Origin: Nitrospinaceae bacterium UBA7883
Lineage (GTDB): Bacteria > Nitrospinota_A > UBA7883
DNA length: 64,000 nt
Direction: 5' to 3'
Assembly (NCBI GenBank): GCA_002500605.1
Contig: DLRR01000007.1
Coordinates: 124,001 to 188,000 of the forward strand
The notes beneath the pieces were generated by a model that made no database searches, was not told the origin of the DNA, and saw only the letters and a list, made by a program, of their open reading frames with translations. The stretch's first letter is position 1. Each line of letters starts with the position of its first letter. The translations under genes were made by a program, and so were the position numbers. Below, piece by piece: positions 8,773-17,289 of the stretch.

Positions 8773-11568
8773 CTACATGCCCTCAAGGGCATCAACACAC
8801 CGCCCACAAATAGTTGGGTGCACATCATTGGTTCCTACCGTTATCGAATAGTTCCAACAGCGCTCGCATTTATCTCCATCAGCCTTAAACACACTGATTC
8901 TTAACCCAGGAAGTTTTTCACTTATGTAAGCCTTTCCGTTTTGCTCCTCATCAAGCAGTTCCACCTGAGAAACGATAAAAAGAAATGGAAGGTCATCTAA
9001 GTAGTCTTCGAGAATATCGCTATCATCTGTAAACGCTGATAGCTGTATTTTTGCGTCCAAAGAATGCCCGATGAACTTCTCTTTCCTAGCACTCTCAAGT
9101 GCTTGACTGACCTCTCCTCTTATTACAAGTATCCTATCCCACGTTCGCATCAGCTTTTCGTGCTGGTTAACAAGTTCTGATGATGGCATTTCTTCCAGGT
9201 GAACGCTGCTTTTTCGACTTTTGGAAGATCCAGTATGCATGCTCCACGCCTCTTCAGCTGTAAAGCAAAGCACAGGAGCCATTAGACGAAGAATGCCATC
9301 AGTTAACTCATACAACGATGACTGAGCTGACCTTCTAGCAAAACTAGTTTTTGGATAGGTATACAACCTATCCTTAATAATATCGAGATAGAATGAACTT
9401 AGATCAAGCACACAGAAATTGTGCAGTGCGTGATAAAATATGTGAAACTCGTAATTGTTATATGCATCTAAAACCCTCTGAACAAGTTTGTGGAGTCTAA
9501 CTATAATTACACGGTCTAGCTCCATTCGCTGGTCAAATGAAACCATGTCTTGGATAGGATCAAAGTCAAAAGTGTTGCCCATAAGAAAGCGAATAGTATT
9601 ACGGATTTTTCTGTATGCATCACTAAGGCGTTTGAGTATTTCATCAGACAGGCGTACGTCTTCACGGTAATCTTCCGATGCAACCCACAATCGTAAAATC
9701 TCTGCTCCAAACCGATCGATTATTGTTTTAGGCGCAATCACATTTCCAATGGATTTACTCATTTTCCTACCGTTACCATCAACCACATAGCCATGGGTGA
9801 GAACCTCCTTGTAAGGAGCCTCTCCTTTCGTACCAATAGATTCAAGCAAAGAAGTATGAAACCATCCCCTGTGTTGGTCGGTGCCTTCTAGATATAGGTC
9901 AGCTGGCCATTTAAGGCGTTCATCGTTGTTGGTAACAATAGCGTGAGATGCGCCAGAATCGAACCAAACGTCCAGAATATCCTTCGATTTTTCAAACCTA
10001 TCGTGACCACATTTTGAGCATTTTGAAGAGGAAGGCACTAGTTCTTCAGCCGGTTTTGAATACCACGAATCCAGTCCTTCGGCTTCGAGTATGTTAGCCA
10101 CATGGTTTGCAGACTCTAAGGTGAACATGGTTTCTCCACATCGCTCACAGTAGAAAGCAACAATTGGTACTCCCCACACTCTCTGACGCGATATGCACCA
10201 GTCTGGTCTGTTTTCTATCATTCCGTAAATTCTATCTTCGCCCCATGTGGGCACCCATTGAACTTTTCGAATGGTTTCCAACGCTCGCGACCGGAGATTG
10301 TTTGCTTCCATAGAGATGAACCATTGGGCAGTCGCTCGGAATATAATTGGCGTTCGGCATCGCCAACAGTGTGGGTATGGATGCTCAATATTTTCTCGAG
10401 CAAGTAAATCATTACTATTTTGAAGAACCTCAATAACGCTATCGTTTGCTTCCCAGACCTTTTTATTGGCAAAGTGCGGAACATCAGGAAGAAACTTACC
10501 AGTAGGGCCTACTGGATTAAAAACCTCCAGTCCATATTTGAGTCCGACTACATAATCTTCCTGACCATGCCCCGGAGCTGTATGCACACAACCAGTACCC
10601 TGCTCTAAGGTAACATGTTCTCCCAAGACCAAACTCGACTCCTTATTTAGCCACGGGTGCTCGGCTTTCATGTTTTCGAAATCGCTTCCATTAAACTTTG
10701 CTATTTCCTGGTAAGCATCGAAACCAAAAGTTTCAACACATGAATCAACAAGCTCTTCGGCCAACACATATGTTGCATCACCTGCTGTTATTGCAGAATA
10801 CTTAAAGTCCGGATGTAAACAAACGCCCAGATTTGCTGGTAGGGTCCACGGTGTTGTAGTCCATATTACTAAGTAGGTAGAATTTACTGGCAACTGCAGT
10901 TTCGCAGCAGCATCGCTGCTTAATTTAAACCTTACGTATATCGATGGTGATGTATGATCATAGTATTCCACTTCAGCCTCGGCTAGGGCTGTTACACATG
11001 AAGGACACCAGTGGACCGGCTTAAAATCTCTATACAGCGAACCATTATCCACAAACTTTATGAGCTCACGAACAATGCCTATTTCGTATTCATGACTCAT
11101 GGTCAGGTACGGATTATTCCAGTCACCAAAAATACCAATTCTCTTAAATTCTTCACGTTGTATGTTTACATATTCTTCTGCATATGCTCGACATTTGGCT
11201 CGTTTCTCCACAACTCCAAGCTTATTTCTTTTCCCTCCAAGTTTTTTATCCACTTGATGCTCAATAGGAAGACCATGACAGTCCCAACCAGGAACGTAGG
11301 GCGTATGGTATCCCGTCATACATTTTGATTTTAAAATTATGTCTTTTAGGATTTTGTTTAGCGCATGACCACTGTGGATATTGCCATTAGCATATGGTGG
11401 GCCGTCATGAAGGATAAAAGTCTCACTTCCCTTTTTAATATTCTCTAGCTGATCATAAATATTAATCTCTTCCCATTTTTTTAATATCTCAATCTCTTTT
11501 TTGGCAAGATTGGCCTTCATGGGAAATTCAGTTTGCGGAAGATTAAGTGTATCCTTGTAGTCCATCAT
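8773..11568 (-). CDS. ileS: Isoleucyl-tRNA synthetase
   Basis: A class I aminoacyl-tRNA synthetase of 931 residues that charges tRNA-Ile with isoleucine. The HIGH-type signature is HSGH at 65-68, the KMSKS loop is present as GRKMSKSIGN, and the CP1 editing domain lies between them. A C-terminal zinc knuckle, CERCW...CGRC, is retained, as in the bacterial long form. Two tandem ATG codons begin the frame; GAGG lies just upstream. It is transcribed ahead of lspA. Confidence 0.97.
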   Translation of the reverse strand: MMDYKDTLNLPQTEFPMKANLAKKEIEILKKWEEINIYDQLENIKKGSETFILHDGPPYANGNIHSGHALNKILKDIILKSKCMTGYHTPYVPGWDCHGLPIEHQVDKKLGGKRNKLGVVEKRAKCRAYAEEYVNIQREEFKRIGIFGDWNNPYLTMSHEYEIGIVRELIKFVDNGSLYRDFKPVHWCPSCVTALAEAEVEYYDHTSPSIYVRFKLSSDAAAKLQLPVNSTYLVIWTTTPWTLPANLGVCLHPDFKYSAITAGDATYVLAEELVDSCVETFGFDAYQEIAKFNGSDFENMKAEHPWLNKESSLVLGEHVTLEQGTGCVHTAPGHGQEDYVVGLKYGLEVFNPVGPTGKFLPDVPHFANKKVWEANDSVIEVLQNSNDLLARENIEHPYPHCWRCRTPIIFRATAQWFISMEANNLRSRALETIRKVQWVPTWGEDRIYGMIENRPDWCISRQRVWGVPIVAFYCERCGETMFTLESANHVANILEAEGLDSWYSKPAEELVPSSSKCSKCGHDRFEKSKDILDVWFDSGASHAIVTNNDERLKWPADLYLEGTDQHRGWFHTSLLESIGTKGEAPYKEVLTHGYVVDGNGRKMSKSIGNVIAPKTIIDRFGAEILRLWVASEDYREDVRLSDEILKRLSDAYRKIRNTIRFLMGNTFDFDPIQDMVSFDQRMELDRVIIVRLHKLVQRVLDAYNNYEFHIFYHALHNFCVLDLSSFYLDIIKDRLYTYPKTSFARRSAQSSLYELTDGILRLMAPVLCFTAEEAWSMHTGSSKSRKSSVHLEEMPSSELVNQHEKLMRTWDRILVIRGEVSQALESARKEKFIGHSLDAKIQLSAFTDDSDILEDYLDDLPFLFIVSQVELLDEEQNGKAYISEKLPGLRISVFKADGDKCERCWNYSITVGTNDVHPTICGRCVDALEGM

Positions 11569-11586
11569 GACCTCATATCAAAAGGG

Positions 11587-11615
11587 GCTTTTCATGTGTA
11601 CCTTTAATGAAAAGC
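11587..11615 (-). other. Hairpin in the ileS leader
   Basis: A perfect 9-bp inverted repeat (GCTTTTCAT and ATGAAAAGC with an 11-base loop) lies about 20 bases before the ileS start on the transcribed strand. There is no U-tract, so it is not a simple terminator. It is too short for a T-box. It may affect mRNA stability or translation. Confidence 0.35.
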
Positions 11616-11685
11616 TATTATATTTTCCGCCAGTTAAAAGAAAGAAGGTTACCAGTGGCGTCAACTCCATGTCAAGAAAAGCTAA

Positions 11686-12021
11686 ATGTTTAAAATAATT
11701 AACAAAAATGTGACGCAATTGTTTGTCTTAGCTGATTTTTTAAGGCAGATACCACATAATATAGCTATTAGCATAAGGAAAAGATACCATTCTCTTTTAT
11801 TGACAAGAACAGATTTATGGGCATACTATCTTGGATTTTCGGAAAGAATAATGTCCTCTGTTGAATGCATGGTATGCGCTTGGCGCATTGACTGTACTCT
11901 TAAGTTCAACTACCAGAAGTTAGAGCTTAATTGCAGAGAGTTCACAAAAGATGTGAACATCGGCAACACTGAGGAAGGTCACACTGTTGATAGCAAAAAC
12001 AAAGATAGGAAAAATCAATAA
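11686..12021 (+). CDS. Small hypothetical protein with a Cys motif
   Basis: A 111-residue ORF in the ileS-tRNA gap with no good ribosome-binding site before the ATG. The middle carries VCAWRIDCTLKF and then LNCREFTKDV, a C-x5-C...C pattern. I associate similar C-W-R...C...C-x-D/E-F/Y-x-R/K-D-V segments with small uncharacterised proteins of deltaproteobacterial-type genomes. The C-terminal 30 residues are polar and probably disordered. No function can be assigned. It may be non-coding. Confidence 0.45.
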   Translation: MFKIINKNVTQLFVLADFLRQIPHNIAISIRKRYHSLLLTRTDLWAYYLGFSERIMSSVECMVCAWRIDCTLKFNYQKLELNCREFTKDVNIGNTEEGHTVDSKNKDRKNQ

Positions 12022-12057
12022 ATAGGTTTGCTTTGTTTGTTACTAGACCCAATCTGT

Positions 12058-12134
12058 GGCGGAGTAGCTCAGGTGGTTAGAGCATGCGGCTCATATCCGC
12101 AGTGTCGGGGGTTCAACTCCCTCCTCCGCTACCA
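12058..12134 (+). tRNA. tRNA-Met (CAU), elongator or Ile2 type
   Basis: A 77-nt cloverleaf with an encoded CCA end. The acceptor stem GGCGGAG pairs with CTCCGCT (G1-U72 wobble). The D arm is standard (AGCTCAGGTGGTTAGAGC), and the anticodon stem TGCGG/CCGCA encloses loop CTCATAT, so the anticodon is CAT. It lacks the three G-C pairs of initiator tRNA, so it is elongator Met or a lysidine-modified Ile tRNA. Its anticodon arm is repeated at 19331-19350. Confidence 0.95.
12088..12107 (+). repeat. Left copy of tRNA-derived direct repeat (attL-like)
   Basis: Twenty bases of the tRNA anticodon arm and variable region match 19331-19350 at 18 of 20 positions, in the same orientation. The two copies enclose the sulfur operon. 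tRNA genes are common integrase targets, and the anticodon loop is a known crossover region. Confidence 0.5.
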
Positions 12135-12181
12135 TTTTGATCATTATTTATCAATTAGTTAGATCCAATAGTTAATGTAAT

Positions 12182-12205
12182 AAATGGGGGCAAAACACCA
12201 TTTTT
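12182..12205 (+). terminator. Weak terminator-like hairpin after the tRNA
   Basis: Arms AAATGG and CCATTT, plus one inner G-C pair, precede a short T run 48 bases past the tRNA 3' end. The stem is short and shares T residues with the tract, so support is modest. The rest of 12135-12380 shows no convincing gene. Confidence 0.3.
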
Positions 12206-12380
12206 ACAAATTCGGCAGTACCTCGGTTTTCGCTTTTTAAGATTCGTGTTTATGAAGCAAAATTACCGACTGCTTGGTGGCTTTCGTAACATTGGCGTAG
12301 CGCGCTTGAAGAACAGAGACAGTGTTCAATGTGTGATAAATCACCAAGGAAATTCTACCAACCACTTCCAATTAGTCACT

Positions 12381-13373
12381 TTATACCTTGAACATATCAC
12401 TATGCTTATATGCAATGAGGATATCCATGACCTCGGAGTTCTCTCCCCTGGATTTTTTATCCATCTCAACCTTTAAAGTCTCTAGCGTTCTTTCTACCGA
12501 TGAACCAAAAAGCTTTTGTAGGAACGAGAGAGGTATCCTCGGTTCATCCATAACTTCACCATGTTCATTGAATTTGGGGGGACTTAATGGCGGCACATAG
12601 TAGACATTGGGCATTGTGCCAAAGTCTGCTCTTAGCGGTAGCGCCACTTTCCATTTTTTGACCAGTTTATAGACGTGGCTATCCTCGTCATCCATGTAAC
12701 CGACGTGCCTTATCCTGCCTACACATTGTTTTGCACAGGCGGGGGGAAGTCCTTTTTCCATCCGCGGGAAACAGAATATGCACTTTTCCGACTGCCCATC
12801 AATTTTCTTTTCATCATTTTTTCTCGAAGAGTTGTAATAGACTTTTTTGTACGGGCACGACGAGATGCAGGCCATCACTCCTTCGCAAATTTTTAAATCA
12901 ACCAGTACTACACCATCGGACTCTCTTTTACGGATAGCCTCGTTTGGACAAGCAGCGAGACAGGCTGGATTAGTGCAGTGGTTGCATATTCTTGGGAGGT
13001 AGATGTGATAGGAGTTTGGATACTCACCGTCCCCCACGTCTTCATCCCAGTTGGCTCCCCAAGATGGTTCTACATCCGGTTTCAAGGTTTTGTCGGCTCC
13101 TTGCACGAGTTTCTCGTAGTTGTATTCCCATGGAGTTCCATAGTCCTCCGGTACATTTGGGATCCCACCTGATTTGAGGTTCCCATTGTCATCCCAGCCA
13201 GCGTTGTAATCCATATAATCTTTGGGATAGCCTCTACCAGGCTGCGTCTCAACATTATTCCAGTACATATATTCCCGGCCCGATCTGTTGGTCCATTGTG
13301 TTTTACAAGCGGCGGTGCATGTCTGGCATCCGAGACATTTGTTCAGGTCCATTACCATGGCTATCTGCCTCAC
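12381..13373 (-). CDS. Type II DMSO-reductase family beta subunit (Fe-S)
   Basis: A 330-residue multi-cluster ferredoxin subunit. The first Cys set is CLGCQTCTAAC at 13-23; others are CNHCTNPACLAACP, CEGVMACISSCP and CIFCFPRMEKG...CAKQC, so three to four Fe-S clusters are expected. The tract GREYMYWNNVETQPGRGYP is typical of beta subunits of nitrite oxidoreductase, selenate, chlorate, DMS and ethylbenzene enzymes, though this one is shorter than NxrB. It lacks a signal peptide and should be exported with the Tat-bearing alpha subunit encoded 15 bases upstream. It is the last gene of the operon. Substrate is not readable from this subunit. Confidence 0.85.
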   Translation of the reverse strand: MRQIAMVMDLNKCLGCQTCTAACKTQWTNRSGREYMYWNNVETQPGRGYPKDYMDYNAGWDDNGNLKSGGIPNVPEDYGTPWEYNYEKLVQGADKTLKPDVEPSWGANWDEDVGDGEYPNSYHIYLPRICNHCTNPACLAACPNEAIRKRESDGVVLVDLKICEGVMACISSCPYKKVYYNSSRKNDEKKIDGQSEKCIFCFPRMEKGLPPACAKQCVGRIRHVGYMDDEDSHVYKLVKKWKVALPLRADFGTMPNVYYVPPLSPPKFNEHGEVMDEPRIPLSFLQKLFGSSVERTLETLKVEMDKKSRGENSEVMDILIAYKHSDMFKV

Positions 13374-13388
13374 CGGCGTTTCTCCTCT

Positions 13389-16166
13389 TTAAGCCCGTTC
13401 AATATCAACGGATGATTCACTAGTAATCTGGTTGCCATCCCAGAAAGGATTGAAACTCATATGCGCGTAATTACCTATAATCTCAAGTGGAGTTATTGAG
13501 CCGGCGACAACATTATTGTATCCCTTCCTTCCTTCTGATTGCAGGCTCTCCCATGCGTGCTCCATCCAAATCGCGCCTGTTGGAGTTCCCGGATGCAACT
13601 TCGCATTCGCAAACGTTTCCCCAACATCATTGAATATCCGCACCCTGTTTCCGTCTTGTATCTTTTTTCCTTTTGCGGTTAGTGGGCTGATACAAACTAC
13701 CGGGCCACTTCGTTGCAACCTCAGGTGATACTTGTTCATCCTCCATGTGGTATGAATCCCGTATCGCGTATGCGGGTTGTAAAACGCAAAAGGATACTTG
13801 TCTGGCCTGACCGGCTCCCTTGCTGACGGTACGGCAAAGCCCATTTTCAGATAAAACTCCTGGTCAACATAAAATTGCTGTCTTCCAGAATTTGTAAAAT
13901 AAGGCCTTTTTAGTTGTGTCTGAAACTCGAATGGATAAAAAGGTCTGTCCGGGTATAAAGGGCTTACTTGGCCAGCAGCTCTGCCGAGACTTATGAATCC
14001 TGTTTCAGCCGCTTTTTTAATATCCGCGCCCCCCAAAGCAAGAGTTTTATCCATCACCCATTCAAGAACCTCTTTGTAATTTTTTATCTCTTGGCCATCA
14101 ACCGTTATGAAATCCTTGTACATTGAACCGAAGTCTCTTGTGGTCATGTATTTGGGATCATCTACTTTATCGATACCATTTCTTTTGGCTACCTCCTCGA
14201 TCTTTTTGCAAAGAAGCATGCAGATTTCCCATTCCGATTTTACATCGCCGGGAAGTTTGAGCCCTTCAGGAGGTATCATCAGGTTGGCAAATCTTCCATA
14301 GCCGGGATCCATCCTGATTTCGTAACTCTCGTAGTTTGTCACGGAGGGGAGTATTATATCTGCCAATGAGGCAGAGGAGTCCAATCGGTAATTGATATTT
14401 ACATACAAATCTAAAGAATCAAGAACTGCCTTTTCCGTCTGCTTTTGGGCGGAGTTGCGCGAAAATTTATTGTCGTGAAAAAGGACCATCAGCTTGGGTT
14501 TACCGAAATAAGAAAAACCCTCTTCATTAATCGCACTATCTATACGTTGAAGTAATTCATTTTTCCCCAGCCCAGCTTTTTTCTTCAACTCCCCATCGTC
14601 ATAATGCGATAGAAAGCTCTTTTGCATATCGCCATCCATCCATTCTCCCAAAAATCCGGAGCCAAAACGGGCAGGTTTAGGCGCTGATAAAGGAGACAAA
14701 TCACCGATACCCCACTCATTGTCAATATCCAGCCCTCCTCTTCTTCCTCCATGGCCTGTCAGCGCCAGCATCAATGCCGCTCCGCGCATTGCAAGAGCGC
14801 CCCAGAAATATTTGTGCATGCGGTATCCCTGCATTATTATTGCTACTTTTGCGGAAGCGAATTTTTTCGCCTCGCCACGGACTATGTTCGGGTGTATTCC
14901 AGTAAACTTACGGGTATGCTCGGGAGAAAATAGTTCCGTCTCTTTTTTTACCATTTCAAATACGGTCGTAACTTTTATCTCATCCCCGTGGCTGGAGGTT
15001 ATGGTGAACATTCCCTCCAAAGCGGGTTTTACGCCATTGAGATCCAGGGTAGGCTCGTCATCACCAATGCTCCCACGGACCTTGACCGGTTTTTTCTTCT
15101 CAATATCGTAAAAATAGAAAGTGTTCTCCCCGCCACCTTTCATTAGGTCTGATTCCCTTAACAGTTTTCCATTTTCGAGTTTAACCAGGAGAGGTAAGTC
15201 GGTCTGTTCACGCATAAAACTTTCATCGAAAAGTTTTTCTTTAATGATCACATGAACCATCGACATCGCCAGGAAGCTATCGGTACCCGGTTTAATAGGT
15301 ATCCACAGCGAACTCTGCCTGGCGGTCGGATTATAATCGGGAGATATTGAGACAACCCTTGTTCCTTTATACTTTCCTTCCCATAAGTAGTGGGAGTCTG
15401 GCATCCTTGTGACCGATGGATTAATGCCCCATGTAAAAACATAATCCGCCTCATACCATGCCTCGGATGAGCAACCCACGGTAGAGATGCCATAGGTGGT
15501 GGTCGCGCCTGGGAACATGTCCCCCACAGCGCTGGCTACGTTGAACCTCACCGCCCCAAGCAGAGACCCAAGGCGCAGAGAGGCTGATCTGCGCACAGGC
15601 GACAGTATCCCCGTGCCAGCGTAGATCATCATCTTGTCAAACTCTTCCTTGCCCCCCATTTCCACTATCTTTTCAGCGACCTCAAGCAAGGCTTCGTCCC
15701 AACTGACTTTTTCCCATTTACCTTCCCCTCTGGCTCCCACTCTTTTCATGGGGAAAAGTATTCGATCTTTTTCATAAAGAGACTGGGAATGGAGGGCCCC
15801 TTTATTACAGCCGCGTGGATTGGCATCCGGGATGCCAGGAGCAATTTGCGGATAGCCAGCCACTTGCTCTTCTCTCACAACACGCCCGCCCTGTTCAAAG
15901 GTGTTCCAGGCGCAGTTCCCCTTGCAGTTGACACAATGCGGCGAATATCCGGTGCTCGTTCCCATGGTTACATCGAGTTCACTGTGGTAAAGATTCGATG
16001 TAAAATCGCTTACCTTTCTTAATTCCTGTGGAACAAACAAATCCTCTTCGGAGTTGGGCTGAAAAATACATCCGGGACCCAGCAGGGTTAGCGCCGATAC
16101 AGCCGCGCTCCCTTTAACAAACTCTCTTCTGTTTAAAAGCCAGGATTTATTTTTTTTCTTTTTCAT
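13389..16166 (-). CDS. Type II molybdopterin oxidoreductase alpha subunit, Tat-exported
   Basis: The 925-residue catalytic subunit starts with a twin-arginine signal (NRREFVKG, then a hydrophobic stretch ending in GPGC, a possible lipobox). The Fe-S site is H77-x3-C81-x3-C85-x34-C120, the His-containing pattern of type II enzymes such as NarG. D216 in VGDMFPGA is the probable Mo ligand, again type II. The C-terminal molybdopterin dinucleotide-binding domain is present. Type II members act on nitrate, selenate, chlorate, DMS or hydrocarbons. The rhodanese and YeeE/YedE neighbours suggest a sulfur (or selenium) oxyanion or polysulfide substrate, which is inference. No heme-b gamma subunit or dedicated chaperone is in the operon. 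Confidence 0.88.
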   Translation of the reverse strand: MKKKKNKSWLLNRREFVKGSAAVSALTLLGPGCIFQPNSEEDLFVPQELRKVSDFTSNLYHSELDVTMGTSTGYSPHCVNCKGNCAWNTFEQGGRVVREEQVAGYPQIAPGIPDANPRGCNKGALHSQSLYEKDRILFPMKRVGARGEGKWEKVSWDEALLEVAEKIVEMGGKEEFDKMMIYAGTGILSPVRRSASLRLGSLLGAVRFNVASAVGDMFPGATTTYGISTVGCSSEAWYEADYVFTWGINPSVTRMPDSHYLWEGKYKGTRVVSISPDYNPTARQSSLWIPIKPGTDSFLAMSMVHVIIKEKLFDESFMREQTDLPLLVKLENGKLLRESDLMKGGGENTFYFYDIEKKKPVKVRGSIGDDEPTLDLNGVKPALEGMFTITSSHGDEIKVTTVFEMVKKETELFSPEHTRKFTGIHPNIVRGEAKKFASAKVAIIMQGYRMHKYFWGALAMRGAALMLALTGHGGRRGGLDIDNEWGIGDLSPLSAPKPARFGSGFLGEWMDGDMQKSFLSHYDDGELKKKAGLGKNELLQRIDSAINEEGFSYFGKPKLMVLFHDNKFSRNSAQKQTEKAVLDSLDLYVNINYRLDSSASLADIILPSVTNYESYEIRMDPGYGRFANLMIPPEGLKLPGDVKSEWEICMLLCKKIEEVAKRNGIDKVDDPKYMTTRDFGSMYKDFITVDGQEIKNYKEVLEWVMDKTLALGGADIKKAAETGFISLGRAAGQVSPLYPDRPFYPFEFQTQLKRPYFTNSGRQQFYVDQEFYLKMGFAVPSAREPVRPDKYPFAFYNPHTRYGIHTTWRMNKYHLRLQRSGPVVCISPLTAKGKKIQDGNRVRIFNDVGETFANAKLHPGTPTGAIWMEHAWESLQSEGRKGYNNVVAGSITPLEIIGNYAHMSFNPFWDGNQITSESSVDIERA

Positions 16167-17264
16167 TTAATCATTGGCAAGATTAAGCGTAAACCGCTCT
16201 TTCACCCCCAGAACCAAATGGTATCTCCCAAAATAGATGACATGAGCGGTAAGCATTGCAGTTGCAAAGAAAACTCCTCCCATAGCAAAACTCCCAACAG
16301 AGAGCGTTGGCCAACCTGACATAAACGCGCCGGTAGTGCATCCGCCGCCTATAAGAGCGCCGATTATCATCAATACCGCGCCGGAGAAAACAGAACCGCC
16401 GCGAAGTGCCATGCTCGAGCTGATTGCTTCTTTAAATAAAGGCGTAACAGTTTCTTTATCTACGGTTCCTGCCAGATAGGAGCTTAACAGCGCTCCCGGA
16501 AACAGGCCAACCACAAGCAGAGCGCGCCACTCTGTGCTTTCGCTCAATGAGGGGACGCTTTGCATCGTGTAATCCAAAAGGGAGGCTACATGCGCCCCTA
16601 ACGCAAGGAAGCCTCCGGCAAAGGAGAGATACTCACCTAACGCGGTGCTGGCGAAGATGCACAAACCAGCGATCACGCCTGTTGAAAGCCAGCCCCATTC
16701 TCTTTTCAGTAAAGGCATGCCACTTTGATCCTGATCAAACTTCTTGCTTGGATCAAATTTATCCAGTGTGAACACCATGGCGAGAAAGAACATGCCACTT
16801 ATAATAGCGGCATAACCATACCGCACATCGACAATCATCGCCCAAGTTATAAACCGTTGCTCGCCCCCCAACTCACTAACGAAAGGGAAAATTAGATCGT
16901 ATACATACACACCAACAAGGAGACCAAGAATGCCAAGACCTGTAAGAAGTTTACCAGAGGCGAACCTCGCCCCGCATGATCCCGGTCAAAGACCGGACAT
17001 ACCCATTCCGACTCCGAACAGCAAGCCCCCGTAAATATGACCTATACCGAAATACCCATTGATTCTTGGAAGGACGCCGATGTTCAAAAGGTCAAATACT
17101 CCATACAGTATTGCGGTGACGGCTACGCCTGTAAACATAAAATTCATCGCTTTGAAATCCCGCATGAGGAGCGTTCCCATTATTCTGGAGTACCTAATGA
17201 GTCCGCCCCTATGCATTGCAAAGCCAAATACTGCGCCTATAATAAGGCCGGTGAACATTTTCAT
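16167..17264 (-). CDS. YeeE/YedE transporter, probable selenoprotein (UGA at 16986-16988)
   Basis: Reading through one in-frame UGA joins two apparent ORFs of 92 and 272 further codons in the same frame, giving 365 residues, the normal length for a full two-half YeeE/YedE protein. Residue 93 would be selenocysteine in GMSGL-U-PGSCGARFASGK; as I recall the family, this aligns with the Cys of its CPG-type motif. The second half keeps its own motif, GGGCTTGAFMSGWPTLSVGS. Family members such as TsuA take up thiosulfate through a membrane pore lined by conserved cysteines. It sits between the rhodanese and molybdopterin genes, abutting the latter. A nonsense mutation or assembly error is the alternative, but the intact downstream frame, the hairpin and selB argue for Sec. 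Confidence 0.8.
16957..16988 (-). promoter_or_regulatory. SECIS-like element with its UGA codon
   Basis: Starting 12 nt after the UGA, a 7-bp stem (GGGGCGA with UCGCCUC, one G-U pair) closes a GGU apical loop. The loop begins 19 nt after the UGA; in E. coli fdhF, as I recall it, the GGUC loop begins 18 nt after the UGA. Bacterial SECIS elements lie inside the coding region and expose GGU to SelB. There is no obvious bulged U as in fdhF. Confidence 0.65.
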
Positions 17265-17289
17265 TTTATTCCCCTTTGTTTTCTATCTA

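Noticed and set aside
11569..11686. T-box riboswitch upstream of ileS.
   Set aside because: The leader is too short and lacks the T-box sequence and specifier loop; only one simple hairpin is seen.
12246..12476. + strand ORF next to the tRNA, considered as an integrase remnant.
   Set aside because: It overlaps the end of the beta-subunit gene and shows no recombinase motif (R...H-x-x-R...Y).
16167..17264. Two separate genes: a 247-residue and a 92-residue YeeE/YedE protein.
   Set aside because: Both lie in one frame. The bases between 16911 and 16985 keep coding family-like sequence right up to the UGA, and each piece alone lacks part of the conserved fold.
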